A stretch of 64,000 nucleotides of DNA from Streptomyces sp. R302. GTDB taxonomy: Bacteria > Actinomycetota > Actinomycetes > Streptomycetales > Streptomycetaceae. Positions 24,240 through 33,536 of the stretch are shown one piece after another (the first letter of the stretch is position 1; the number at the start of each line of letters is the position of its first letter). The DNA lies in the NCBI RefSeq assembly GCF_012927245.1, contig NZ_JABBGE010000007.1, forward strand, positions 372,001 to 436,000. Reading direction: 5' to 3'. The notes under the pieces were generated by a model that had not been told where the DNA came from, ran no database searches, and saw only the letters and a program-made list of their open reading frames with translations. Made by a program: the position numbers and the translations under genes.

Positions 24240-27200
24240 GTGGGGAATGTGTTGACGTCGTCGCTCCGCTCGTCCGGCCCCGGTTCCGAATCCTCCGTCC
24301 CGCCCGTCACACCCCTCCCGCCGCCCGGTGCCGGTGCTCCGGCCGCCGTCTTCCTCCCCGCCGACCCGCCCCGGGCCGGCCGGATCGCGCTCTGGTCGCC
24401 CGCCGGCGAGCCGCTGTACGCGCCGCCGGGGGCGGTGGAGGACGTGCTCACGGTGGTGGACGACGCGGACCTCCGGCCCGTGTCCGTCCCCGCGGCGCTG
24501 CTGCCGGTACGGGACGCGCTGCCGTTCCTCGCCGGTGCCCGGCTCTCCGGCGGGGCCGATCCGGCGGCCGCGTTCTGGGGCGGTGCGGCGCTCCTCGCCC
24601 TGGACCTCGTCGCGCGCGGCCTGCTGCTGCCCGGGGTGACGGCGGACGGTCACGACGCGTGGCGGGCCGGGCCGTTGGGGCCCGAGGACCTGGAGCGGCT
24701 GCGGACGCTCGCCGCGTCGATGCCGCCCACCGCGCACGCCGTCCCGCTCGCCCCCGTGGAGGGGGCTCAGGGGGCGGAGGACTGGCTGCTGCCCGAGCCG
24801 GAGGAGCTGCTGCGGGCCTTCCTCGACGCGGTCGCCGACGCCCTCCCCCGTACCCCGGCCGCCGCACTCGCGGCCGGCGGCCCGGCGTTCGCCGCCGAGG
24901 AGGCGCAGTCCGTGCCCGAACAGCGGGCGTGGGCCGCCGATCTGGCGGCCGGTCACGACGCGGGCGTACGGCTGTCGCTCCGCCTCGAACTGGTCGGCGG
25001 CGACGCGGCCGGGGCGGAGGCGCCGGGCTTCGCGCGGTGCTCCAACTGCAATCCGCCGCCGATCCCGCGGTGGTCGTGGACGCGGCCGACGCCTGGTCGG
25101 GCGTCGGACCCGCGGCGGCAGCGCTCGGCCCGCGCGCCCGGATGGACGCGCTGCTCGCGCTGCGGCGGGCCGCCCGCGCCTGGCCCGCGCTCACCCCGCT
25201 GCTGACGGCCGCCGTGCCCGACTCGATGGAACTGGCCGACGAGGAGCTCGTGGAGCTGCTCGGCCCGGCGTCCCGGGCGCTGGCCGCGACCGGCATGCGG
25301 GTGCACTGGCCGCGTGACCTGACGGACCGGCTGACCGCGCGCGCGGAGATCGGGCCGATGGAGGCGGCGCCGGGAGCCGGTGTCGCGACCGGACCCGGGA
25401 CCGGTCCGGGGGTCGGTGCCGTGACCGGTCCGGAGGCCGGTGCCGTGGCCTTCGCCCCGTACAACGAGGACGCGGACGGGAGCGGGGGCGCGGGAGCAGG
25501 CGCGGGCGGTGTGCCGTCGTTCCTCTCCGCCGACGCGCTGCTCGCCTTCAACTGGCGTTTCTCCCTGGGTGATCGGGAGCTGACCCGGGAGGAGCTCGAC
25601 CGGCTCGCCGAGGCCGGGCGGCCGCTGGTGCGGCTGCATGACCGGTGGGTGCTGGTCGATCCGGCGGAGGTGCGGCGCGCCCGGGAGCGGCAGGACCGCA
25701 AGGTGACGCCGGTCGACGCGCTCGCGGCCGTGCTCACCGGCACGACCGAGGTCGACGGCCATCGGTTCGAGGTGGTCGCGAGCGAGGCCCTGGAGCGGCT
25801 GCGCGAGCGGCTCGCCGACCCCGAGGGAGGGGCCCGTGAGGTGGCGCAGCCGGCCGCGCTCGCCGCCACCCTGCGCGACTACCAGCTGCGCGGCCTGAAC
25901 TGGCTGCACCGGATGACCTCGCTCGGTCTCGGCGGCTGTCTCGCCGACGACATGGGGCTCGGCAAGACCATCACCGTCATCGCGCTCCATCTGCACCGGC
26001 AGGACGAGCCCGCCACCGCGGGGCCCACGCTGGTCGTCTGCCCGACCTCGCTGATGGGCAACTGGCAGCGGGAGTTCGAGCGGTTCGCCCCCGGCACGCG
26101 GGTGCGCCGCTTCCACGGCGCCGGCCGCGACCTGGACGGGCTGGGTGCCGGGGACGTCGTCCTCACCACGTACGGCACGATGCGGCTCGACGCCGAGCGG
26201 CTCGCCGCCCGGGCGTGGGGGCTGCTGGTGGCGGACGAGGCCCAGCACGTGAAGAATCCTTACTCCGCCACCGCCCGCCGGCTGCGCACGATCGATGCAC
26301 GCGCGCGTGTGGCGCTGACCGGCACGCCGGTGGAGAACAACCTCTCCGAGCTGTGGGCGATCCTCGACTGGACGACGCCGGGGCTGCTCGGCGGGCTCGG
26401 TGCCTTCCGGCGCCGGTACGCGGCCGCCGTCGAGGGCGGCGGCGACCCGGCCTCCGTGGAGCGGCTCGGCGCCCTCGTCCGCCCGTTCCTGCTGCGCCGC
26501 CGCAAGTCCGACCCGGGCATCGCGCCGGAGCTGCCGCCGAAGACCGAGACCGACCGGGCCGTCTCCCTGACGCCGGAACAGGCCGGCCTGTACGAGGCGG
26601 TGGTGCGCGAGAACCTCCTGGCCATCTCGGCGGCCGAGGGGATGGCGCGGCGCGGTCTCGTGGTGAAGCTGCTGACCTCGCTCAAGCAGATCTGCAACCA
26701 CCCCGCCCAGTACCTGAAGGAGGAGCGGCCCCGGATCGCCGGCCGTTCGGGGAAGCTCGAACTCCTCGACGAGCTGCTCGACACGATCCTCTCCGAGGGG
26801 GCGAGCACCCTGGTCTTCACCCAGTACGTGGGGATGGCCAGGATCCTGGAGGCGCATCTGGCGGCGCGCGGGGTGCGGACGCAGTTCCTGCACGGCGGCA
26901 CCCCGGTGGCGGCGCGGGAGGCGATGGTCGCGCGCTTCCAGGAGGGCGAGGTGCCGGTCTTCCTGCTGTCGCTGAAGGCGGCCGGGACGGGGCTCAACCT
27001 CACCCGGGCCGAGCACGTGGTGCACTACGACCGCTGGTGGAACCCGGCGGTGGAGGCGCAGGCCACCGACCGGGCGTACCGGATCGGGCAGACGCGTCCG
27101 GTGCAGGTGCACCGGCTCGTCGCCGAGGGGACGGTCGAGGACCGGATCGCGGCGCTCCTCGCACGCAAGCGGGCGCTGGCCGACGCGGTGCTCGGCGCGT

Positions 27201-27301
27201 CCGGTGACACGCCGGCGGAGCTGACCGAACTGACCGACGCGGAACTGGCGGAACTGGTCTCCCTGCGCGGGGACGACGTCGCGAACGGGGACGGACGATG
27301 A
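24240..27301 (+). pseudogene. SNF2/RapA-type helicase gene with a -1 frameshift
   Basis: The first ~260 codons (start GTG 24240 or 24249, LTSSLRSSGPGS...AGVRLSLRLELVGGDAAG-AEAPGF) lie in one frame, which then runs to a stop at 25205, while the rest of the protein (RAVLQLQSAADPAVVVDAADAW onward) continues in another frame from about 25031 to 27301. A single missing base in GGCTTCGCGCGG (~25026-25037) explains this. The downstream part is intact: Q-motif region LRDYQLRGLNWLHRM, Walker A DDMGLGKT, DEAQH box, TGTPVENNLSELW, motif V/VI SLKAAGTGLNL and DRAYRIGQT. Complete, it would be ~1015 residues. It overlaps the SWIM gene by ATGA. Sequencing error or real inactivation cannot be told apart here. 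Confidence 0.82.
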
Positions 27302-28797
27302 GCGGGTACGGGACGACGGACGGGTACGGGACGACCGGCGGGTACGGGACGACCGGCGGGTACGAGGCAGAAGACGGGTACGAGGCGAACGGCGGGTACC
27401 GGGCGGCGGGCCAGGGCCAGGGCCGGGACCGGGGCCGGGACCGGGGCCGGGGCTCCGAGGAGCTCACCTTCGCGGCGGCGCCGCCGGTGCGCGGCGGGGC
27501 GTTCACCCGCACCTGGTGGGGCCGGGCATGGCTCAAGGCGCTGGAGGACACGGCGCTCGACGGCCGGCAGGTGAAGGAGGGCCGGAGGCACGCGCGCGCG
27601 GGGGCCGTCGGCGCCGTGTCGGTGCGGCCCGGGCGGATCACCGCCGTCGTGCAGGACCCCGACGGCACGGCGTACCGCAGCGACGTGCTGGTGCGCACCC
27701 TGACCGACGAGGAGTGGGACCGGCTGCTCGACCTCGCCGTCGACAGCGCCGGGCACATCGCCGCGCTCCTCGACCGCGAGATGCCGCCGCACCTGGTGGA
27801 GGACGCCGCGGGGGTCGGCGTCGACCTGCTGCCGGGCATCGGGGACCTGGAGCCGGAGTGCGGCTGCGAGGCGTGGGACCACTGCCCGCACACGGCGGCG
27901 CTCTGCCACCAGGTGGCGCGGATCCTGGACGAGGACCCCTTCGCGCTGCTGCTCCTGCGGGGGCGGGGTCAGGAGGCGGTCGTGGACGCGCTCCAGGCCC
28001 GCAGCGCCGCCCGCGCGGGCGGCGGGACGGAGGCGGGGGCGCCCGGGGACGCGGAGGCCGGGGCCGGGACGGGGGCCGGGGGCGTCGGCGGGCCGCGGGG
28101 CGTGTCGGCGGCGGAGGCGTACGCGCTGCGGGACATCCTGCCGCCGCTGCCCGCCGTGCCGGTGCCGGACGCGGCGCCCGGGGAGCCGCCGGCCCTCGAC
28201 ACGGAGACGGATCCGGAGCCGGGGGTGGAGCCCGCGGCCCTGGAGTTCCTGGCCGCGGACACCGCGGCCCGCGCCCACCGGCTGCTGACCGAGCTGCTCG
28301 CCGACCGCCCTATCGCCCCGGCGGGGGGTCTTTCGGTCGCCGAGGACGCGGTGCGGCTCGCGGCCGGCGGGCCGCCGGCGTGGGTGGCGGGGCGGCTCGC
28401 CTCGGGCACCGGGCGTTCGCGCGCGGAGCTCGACGTGGCCACGCGCGCGTGGCGGTGGGGCGGGGCCGCGGCCCTCGCCGTACTGGAGGGGTCGTGGACG
28501 CCGGACGGGGCGGCCGTGGCCCTGGCGGAGGCCCGGCTCGCCGAGGCGTGGGAGGACGGCGACGCTCCGGAGCTGGGCCGGTCGGGGACGCGGTGGACGG
28601 TGGCGGGCGGACGGGCGCAGCTGCGGCTCGGTGACGACGGCCGCTGGTGGCCCTACCGCCGAACCGACGGCAGCTGGGTTCCGGTGGGTCCCGCGGACCG
28701 GGATCCGGCGGCGGCGCTCACGACGGCGACGGTCGAGGGCGATCGGGACGACGAGCCGGAGGGCGCGGACTCCGGCTCGCGCGGCCTTTCGGAATGA
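27298..28797 (+). CDS. SWIM zinc-finger protein, partner of the SNF2 helicase
   Basis: A 499-residue protein. A Gly/Tyr-rich repeated N-terminus precedes a conserved region (FTRTWWGRAWLKALEDTALDGRQVKEGRRHARAGAV, then DEEWDRLLDLAVDSAGHIAALLD) and a SWIM finger ECGCEAWDHCPHTAALCHQVARIL (CxC...CxH). The C-terminal half is helical and includes ARAHRLLTELLAD. SWIM proteins of this type always follow SNF2 helicases in actinomycetes and are thought to work in DNA repair or remodelling. The ATG overlaps the helicase stop by 4 bp, so its translation may depend on the frameshifted gene upstream. Confidence 0.93.
   Translation: MSGYGTTDGYGTTGGYGTTGGYEAEDGYEANGGYRAAGQGQGRDRGRDRGRGSEELTFAAAPPVRGGAFTRTWWGRAWLKALEDTALDGRQVKEGRRHARAGAVGAVSVRPGRITAVVQDPDGTAYRSDVLVRTLTDEEWDRLLDLAVDSAGHIAALLDREMPPHLVEDAAGVGVDLLPGIGDLEPECGCEAWDHCPHTAALCHQVARILDEDPFALLLLRGRGQEAVVDALQARSAARAGGGTEAGAPGDAEAGAGTGAGGVGGPRGVSAAEAYALRDILPPLPAVPVPDAAPGEPPALDTETDPEPGVEPAALEFLAADTAARAHRLLTELLADRPIAPAGGLSVAEDAVRLAAGGPPAWVAGRLASGTGRSRAELDVATRAWRWGGAAALAVLEGSWTPDGAAVALAEARLAEAWEDGDAPELGRSGTRWTVAGGRAQLRLGDDGRWWPYRRTDGSWVPVGPADRDPAAALTTATVEGDRDDEPEGADSGSRGLSE
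27304..27411 (+). repeat. 18-bp tandem repeat in the SWIM gene
   Basis: Six 18-bp units, the first three nearly identical (GGGTACGGGACGACCGGC), encoding GYGTTGG-type heptapeptide-like repeats at the N-terminus; later units diverge. It lies at the start of a conserved gene and looks like a recent slippage expansion without obvious function. Confidence 0.7.
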
Positions 28798-29115
28798 CCG
28801 GTAAAACCCTCGCAGTCTGATCATTTATTGTCATTTTCGATACGCATTCCCGCCCTCTTATAGGGCCAGTTTGATTGATAGAACCCTTCCTTCCATCGAG
28901 GTCACACGCCAATCGCGAACTGACTATGCTCCGCAGATGTGTTGCGCCGCGCTCACAGCGAGTCATGAACGCTGGGAGCGGGCGCCGACGGAGCACGGCC
29001 GCGAGGGGATGTTCGAGCACCTGTGCGTGATCGATCGCATGTCCGCTCTTTTTCCTGACGGTACGTCGCCCCACTTCAGTCCTTTCCCATTTCCGGACGT
29101 CGAGGGAAACCGTTG
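28798..29115. other. 318-bp AT-richer intergenic region before conservon 2
   Basis: A short open frame of 81 codons here (28871-29116) has no ribosome site or recognisable features and is not called a gene. The region is unusually AT-rich at 28800-28910 and holds the conservon promoter candidate at 28836-28864. Confidence 0.55.
28836..28864 (+). promoter_or_regulatory. Candidate promoter of conservon 2
   Basis: TTCGAT (28836-28841), 17 bp, TATAGG (28859-28864). It is nearly the same as the promoter candidate of conservon 3 (TTCGAA-N17-TATAGT). The leader to the cvnA ATG would be about 245 bases, long enough for further control. Confidence 0.5.
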
Positions 29116-30669
29116 ATGGTACGCGCAGGTTCAACTTCCAGAGCCAGGCCGGGTGCGATGGCTCCGGTGTGGCTCGTCCCACCGGGGGTGCTGGCCGCCC
29201 TCTTCGCCATAGGGCTGCTCTTCGCGCCTGCGCAGATACGGACTCCGGTGGCCTGGTACGGCTTCGCGGCGGTCTCCCTCACGCTCGGCAGCACCGCCCT
29301 GACCGTACGCCTCACCCGGTCGGCCGAGGAGGCCCGGCACACGGGGGCGCTCCGGGCGGCCCGGCAGGCCCACGCGGAGAGCGAGGCCGCGCTGCTCGCG
29401 CGCCTCGCCGACCAGCGGACGGCCACGGTGTGGATGGCCGAGCAGCTGCTCCCCGCGGCCGTCGCCCGGCTCCAGAAGGGCGACTCCACCTCGGAGATCG
29501 TGAACTCCATCCGAGTCGGCGAGCATCTCGACGAAGGCTTCACCCAGGCGCTCAAGGGAGCGCTGAGGACCCTCCTCCTCGCCGTCGAGGCCGAGGAGAA
29601 CACCCGGGACTCCTCCCAGCGCGCCCTGGTGGCCGTCGCCCGCCGCGTCCAGGCGATCGTCCACCAGCTCGCCAAGGACCTCCGCGAGATGCAGATGGTC
29701 CACGGCACGGACCTCGTGCTCGCCCGCGGCCTGCAGGACGTCGACCACCGCAACGCCCTGATCGGCCGTCTCGCCGCCAGCATCGCCGTCCTCGGCGACG
29801 CCCGCCCGGGACGCCAGTGGTCGAAGCCCATCCCCCTCTACGACGTGCTGCGCGGCGCCATGTCGCGCATCGTCGACTACCCCCGGGTCAAGCTCCAGTC
29901 GGTCACCGAGGCCGCGGTCATCGGCCCCGGCGCCGAGCCGCTGATCCACCTCCTCGCCGAACTCCTCGACAACGCGACGACGTTCTCGCCCCCGCACTCC
30001 CCCGTGGAGGTGAGCGCCGTCGAGGTGCCCTCGGGCATCGCGATCGAGATCGAGGACCGCGGCGTCGGCCTCACCGAGGAGGTCCGCCAGCGCATCAACC
30101 GCGTGATGACGGACTCGACCTCGGGCCTCTTCCTCGCCGGCCTGGGCGAGGTGACCCAGCTCGGTCTGCCGGTGGTGAGCCGACTGGCCCGCGAGTACGG
30201 CTGCGACGTCGACCTGCGCCCCTCCGCCTACGGAGGCGTACGGGCCGTGATCCTCGTCCCCCGGCGCCTGATCACCACGGTGGAGAAGCCCGTCGTGAGA
30301 ACCCCCGAACCCGCCCGGAAACGCGCGACCGGGCCCGTCCGGCCCCTGCCGTCGCGCGGCGGCGCCGCGGTGCCGTCGCCGGCTCCCGAGCCGCTGCCGG
30401 TCCCGCCGCCCACCCCCATGCTCCCCACCTCCTTCGACGAGGGCGCGGCGCCCTACATCGACGGGACGACCCTCAACGGGCTGCCCCGCCGCCGCCGCGA
30501 CTCCCCCGTCCCGACGCCGGTCCTCCGCACCGGCCCCGAGCCCGCCCCCGCCCCCACCTCCACACGCCAGCCCGGGCTGATGTGGGAGGCCTTCAACGGC
30601 ACCAAGCGACCGGACTCGGACTCCGCATCCCCCAACCCGCACAGCCAGCCGTCTGATGAGGTCGAATAA
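29116..30669 (+). CDS. cvnA: CvnA, sensor kinase-like protein (conservon 2)
   Basis: A 517-residue membrane protein with two close N-terminal TM helices (VLAALFAIGLLFAPA, VAWYGFAAVSLTLGSTALTV) and almost no extracellular part, so the input is probably cytoplasmic or membrane-borne. A coiled region with LQDVDHRNALIGRLAASIAVLG precedes the HATPase domain with N box HLLAELLDNATTFSPPHS, G box EIEDRGVGLT and the FLAGLGEVTQLGLPVVSRLA segment. A Pro-rich tail ends the protein. Start ATG 29116 has GAGGGAAA 6 bp upstream. Overlaps the region before cvnB. Confidence 0.94.
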   Translation: MVRAGSTSRARPGAMAPVWLVPPGVLAALFAIGLLFAPAQIRTPVAWYGFAAVSLTLGSTALTVRLTRSAEEARHTGALRAARQAHAESEAALLARLADQRTATVWMAEQLLPAAVARLQKGDSTSEIVNSIRVGEHLDEGFTQALKGALRTLLLAVEAEENTRDSSQRALVAVARRVQAIVHQLAKDLREMQMVHGTDLVLARGLQDVDHRNALIGRLAASIAVLGDARPGRQWSKPIPLYDVLRGAMSRIVDYPRVKLQSVTEAAVIGPGAEPLIHLLAELLDNATTFSPPHSPVEVSAVEVPSGIAIEIEDRGVGLTEEVRQRINRVMTDSTSGLFLAGLGEVTQLGLPVVSRLAREYGCDVDLRPSAYGGVRAVILVPRRLITTVEKPVVRTPEPARKRATGPVRPLPSRGGAAVPSPAPEPLPVPPPTPMLPTSFDEGAAPYIDGTTLNGLPRRRRDSPVPTPVLRTGPEPAPAPTSTRQPGLMWEAFNGTKRPDSDSASPNPHSQPSDEVE

Positions 30670-30670
30670 C

Positions 30671-31078
30671 ATGCAGCCACTGCCCAACATCGACTGGATG
30701 CTCACCGAGCTCGTGGGCGGCGTTCCGCACGTACGACACGTCGTCGTCCTCTCCGCGGACGGCCTCAGCATCGGCCAGGCCAACACCGCTCCCGACACCG
30801 CCGACGCCATCGCCGCCGCCTGTTCCGGCATCCAGAGCCTCGCCCGGGCGATCGCGCAGATGTTCCCGCACGGGAACGGCACCACCCACATGGTCGGGAT
30901 CGAGGCCGACGGCGGCTACTTCTCCCTGATGGCGGCCGGCCCCGGCGCGTACCTCGCCGTCCTCGCCGACGCGGAGGTCGACGCGGGACTCCTCGGCGAC
31001 CGTATGCGGACGCTCGTCACCAGGATCGGCCGGCACATGACGAGTCCGCCGCGTGAAGACGTCCGGCAGGCGATGTGA
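30671..31078 (+). CDS. cvnB: CvnB, roadblock/LC7 protein (conservon 2)
   Basis: A 135-residue roadblock protein (NIDWMLTELVGGVPHVRHVVVLSADGL, DTADAIAAACSGIQSLARAIAQMF, GGYFSLMAAGPGAYLAVLADAEVDAGLLGDRM). The ATG at 30671, preceded by GAGG 9 bp upstream, gives the usual start MQPLPNIDWML; an in-frame ATG at 30656 lies inside cvnA and is less likely. The stop overlaps the cvnC start as GTGA (31075-31078). Expected to bind the CvnD GTPase. Confidence 0.93.
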   Translation: MQPLPNIDWMLTELVGGVPHVRHVVVLSADGLSIGQANTAPDTADAIAAACSGIQSLARAIAQMFPHGNGTTHMVGIEADGGYFSLMAAGPGAYLAVLADAEVDAGLLGDRMRTLVTRIGRHMTSPPREDVRQAM

Positions 31079-31431
31079 CCTCGGAGAATCCGAAGCCCTG
31101 GGAGGAGGGCACCCCCGTCCCGCTGTACGTCATCACCGGCGGCGAGGGGTCCTCGGCCAAGACCTTCGACCTGGTCACGCTGATCGCGACGAGGTCGGCG
31201 CCGGACCCCTCCATGCAGCCCGAACAGGCATCCATCCTCACCATGTGCGAGTACCCGCTGTCGGTGGCCGAGGTGTCGGCCTACCTCAGCCTTCCGTTCA
31301 GCGTCGTCACCGTGCTGCTGTCCCAGCTCGTCGACGACCAGCGCGTCGAGGCGATTGCACCCGTCCCCGTCGCGGCCTTCCCCGACCGGGGCCTTCTGGA
31401 GGCGGTGATCCATGGACTACGCAGACTCTGA
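31075..31431 (+). CDS. cvnC: CvnC, DUF742 protein (conservon 2)
   Basis: A 118-residue DUF742 protein from a GTG inside the cvnB stop. Visible landmarks: LYVITGGEGSSAKTFDLVTLIATR, MQPEQASILTMCEYPLSVAEVSAYLSLPFSVVTVLLSQLVDDQRV, ending LLEAVIHGLRRL. The central helix-turn-helix-like unit is conserved in all three CvnC proteins here. It overlaps cvnD by 20 bp. Confidence 0.93.
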   Translation: MTSENPKPWEEGTPVPLYVITGGEGSSAKTFDLVTLIATRSAPDPSMQPEQASILTMCEYPLSVAEVSAYLSLPFSVVTVLLSQLVDDQRVEAIAPVPVAAFPDRGLLEAVIHGLRRL

Positions 31432-32035
31432 CACGCTCAGGGCACCAGGCCGGCGCGAGACCGACCTGCTTCTTCCGCACGGCGCCCGGGGCGTCAAGGT
31501 CGTGGTCGTCGGCGGCTTCGGCGTCGGCAAGACCACGATGGTCGGCGCGGTGAGCGACATCCCGCCGCTGACCACCGAGGAACGCATGACGCAGGCCGGC
31601 GTCGGGATCGACCACAACCCCGGCGTCACCGGCAAGAACACGACGACCGTCGCGATGGACTTCGGCCGCATCAGCATCAACGAGGAACTGATCCTCTATC
31701 TGTTCGGCACACCGGGACAGGAGCGCTTCTGGTTCCTGTGGAACGGCATCTTCGAGGGCGCGCTCGGCGCCGTCGTCCTCGTCGACACCCGCAGGATCGA
31801 GGTCTGCTTCGAGATCATCACGCGCCTGGAGGACCGCCGCGTCCCCTTCGTGGTGGCCGTCAACACCTTCCCCGAGGCCCCCCAGTACCCGCTACCAGAA
31901 CTGCGCACGGCCCTGGCCCTCAGCGACTCCGTCCCCCTGGTCACCTGTGACGCCCGCGACCGGGCGTCCTGCCGGGACGCCCTCCTCTCGCTGATGGTCT
32001 ACCTGTGCACCCTCGCCGCCCAGGAGACCGCATGA
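31412..32035 (+). CDS. cvnD: CvnD, Ras/MglA-like GTPase (conservon 2)
   Basis: A 207-residue GTPase with VVVGGFGVGKTTMVGAVSDI (G1), TTTVAMDFGRISI (switch), LYLFGTPGQERFWFLWNGIF (G3), and FVVAVNTFPEAP (G4-like region). The protein lacks lipidation signals, and action on membranes probably depends on partners. ATG at 31412 inside cvnC; the stop overlaps the P450 start as ATGA (32032-32035), so all five genes form one tightly coupled unit. Confidence 0.95.
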   Translation: MDYADSDTLRAPGRRETDLLLPHGARGVKVVVVGGFGVGKTTMVGAVSDIPPLTTEERMTQAGVGIDHNPGVTGKNTTTVAMDFGRISINEELILYLFGTPGQERFWFLWNGIFEGALGAVVLVDTRRIEVCFEIITRLEDRRVPFVVAVNTFPEAPQYPLPELRTALALSDSVPLVTCDARDRASCRDALLSLMVYLCTLAAQETA

Positions 32036-33531
32036 CCCTCCCCGCCCACGAGCACACGACACCGGCCGCGGGGCTCGTCCCGCCGCCCGGCTGCCCCGCC
32101 CACGTGGCCGACGGCCCCGGCGGAGCGACCCGGCTGTACGGCCCCGCCGCCGAGACCGACCCCATGGGCCTGTACGAGGAACTGCGCGCCGTCCACGGTC
32201 CGGTGGCGCCCGTCCTCCTCGACGGCGACGTCCGCGCGTGGCTCGTCCTCGGCTACAACGAGAACCGTGACGTGGCGACCCGCGCCACCCAGTACTCCCG
32301 CGACCCGCGGGTCTGGCACGGCTGGAGCACCGGGGAGATCGACCCCGCCACCTCCCCGCTGATGCCGATGATCGGCTGGCGCCCCGACTGCGTCTGCGCG
32401 GACGGCGAGGAGCACCAGCGGCTGCGCAGCGCGGTCACCGCCTCGCTCGACCAGTTCGACCACCGGGGCATCCGGCGCCGCATCAACCGCTTCGCCCACG
32501 AGCTGATCGACACCTTCTGCGAGGACGGCGAGGCGGAGCTGGTCGACCGCTTCACCGAGCACCTGCCGATGCTCACCCTCATCCACCTGCTCGGCATGTC
32601 CGACGAGGCGGCGCCGAAGCTGGTGCAGGCCGCGCGCGACCTCTTCAAGGCGACCGAGACCTCGCTCGCGAGCAACGCCTTCGTGGTCGAGAGCCTGGAG
32701 GGGCTGGTCCGCGAGAAGCGGCTGCGCCCGGGCATGGACATCGCCTCCGCGCTGATGTCGCACCCGGCGGGGCTCACCGACGAGGAGGTCGTGCACCACC
32801 TGCGGCTGATCCTCCTGGCCGGCTACGAGACCACCGCCAACCTGATGTCGAACGTGCTGCGCATGGTGGTCACCGACCCGCGGTTCCGCGGTTCGCTGGC
32901 CGGCGGTCAGATGACGCTGCCCGAGGCGGTCGAGCAGGTCCTGTGGGACGAGCCGCCGCTGATGGTCTGCCCCTCCCGCTACGCCAACGGGGACACCACG
33001 CTCGGCGGGCAGCGGATCATGGCCGGCGACATGCTGCTGCTCGGTCTGGCGGCCGGGAACATGGACCAGGTGGTACGCCCCGATCCCGCGGCGCCGGTGC
33101 ACCACAACCGCGCGCACCTCTCCTTCAGCGCCGGCAGCCACGAGTGCCCCGGGCAGGACGTCGGCCGCATCATCGCCGACACCGGCATCGACATCCTGCT
33201 CACCCGGCTGCCCGACATCGCCCTGTCGATCCCGGAGGAGGAACTCACCTGGCGCTCGTCCACCTGGGCGCGGCACCTGACGGCGCTCCCGGTCGTGTTC
33301 GCGCCGCGGGCGCCGAGGGGCACGCAGTACGAGGAGCCGCTGCCGGAGGCCCCGGCGCCGCACGCCGCCGCGGTGCCCGGACCGGCCGCGGCGCCGGAGT
33401 CGGAGACCGTGACGGAGACCGCGACCGGGACGACGGCCCAGGGCGGGCCCTCCGATCCCGGGCCCGCCGCCCGGCCCGGGGCGTCGCCGTCCTGGTGGGA
33501 GCGGCTGCTGCGGCTGGTGCGGCTGCGGTAG
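32032..33531 (+). CDS. cvnE: CvnE, ExxR-less cytochrome P450 (CYP157-like)
   Basis: A 499-residue P450. Haem loop SFSAGSHECPGQDVG has Cys372, and the I-helix LAGYETTANL is normal. The K-helix, where P450s carry ExxR, reads VEQVLWDEPP: aligned on the PP, the Arg is W305 and the conserved Glu is Gln302. From established knowledge, the Streptomyces CYP157 family, found in conservons, lacks ExxR (E-Q-x-L-W), so this is a member. An unusual ~75-residue Pro/Ala-rich tail ends in SPSWWERLLRLVRLR, an amphipathic basic helix that could bind membranes. Five codons separate it from the convergent terpene synthase. Confidence 0.92.
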   Translation: MTLPAHEHTTPAAGLVPPPGCPAHVADGPGGATRLYGPAAETDPMGLYEELRAVHGPVAPVLLDGDVRAWLVLGYNENRDVATRATQYSRDPRVWHGWSTGEIDPATSPLMPMIGWRPDCVCADGEEHQRLRSAVTASLDQFDHRGIRRRINRFAHELIDTFCEDGEAELVDRFTEHLPMLTLIHLLGMSDEAAPKLVQAARDLFKATETSLASNAFVVESLEGLVREKRLRPGMDIASALMSHPAGLTDEEVVHHLRLILLAGYETTANLMSNVLRMVVTDPRFRGSLAGGQMTLPEAVEQVLWDEPPLMVCPSRYANGDTTLGGQRIMAGDMLLLGLAAGNMDQVVRPDPAAPVHHNRAHLSFSAGSHECPGQDVGRIIADTGIDILLTRLPDIALSIPEEELTWRSSTWARHLTALPVVFAPRAPRGTQYEEPLPEAPAPHAAAVPGPAAAPESETVTETATGTTAQGGPSDPGPAARPGASPSWWERLLRLVRLR

Positions 33532-33536
33532 TCCTG

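Noticed and set aside
25026..25037. Programmed -1 frameshift in the SNF2 gene
   Set aside because: No slippery heptamer and no adjacent stimulatory hairpin or pseudoknot was seen, and bacterial SNF2 genes are not known to use it; a lost base is simpler.
24953..27112. Long minus-strand open frame opposite the SNF2 helicase
   Set aside because: No recognisable domain or ribosome site; the plus strand carries all helicase motifs.
28871..29116. Possible 81-residue gene before conservon 2
   Set aside because: No Shine-Dalgarno, no homologous feature visible, and the AT-rich composition is that of a promoter region.
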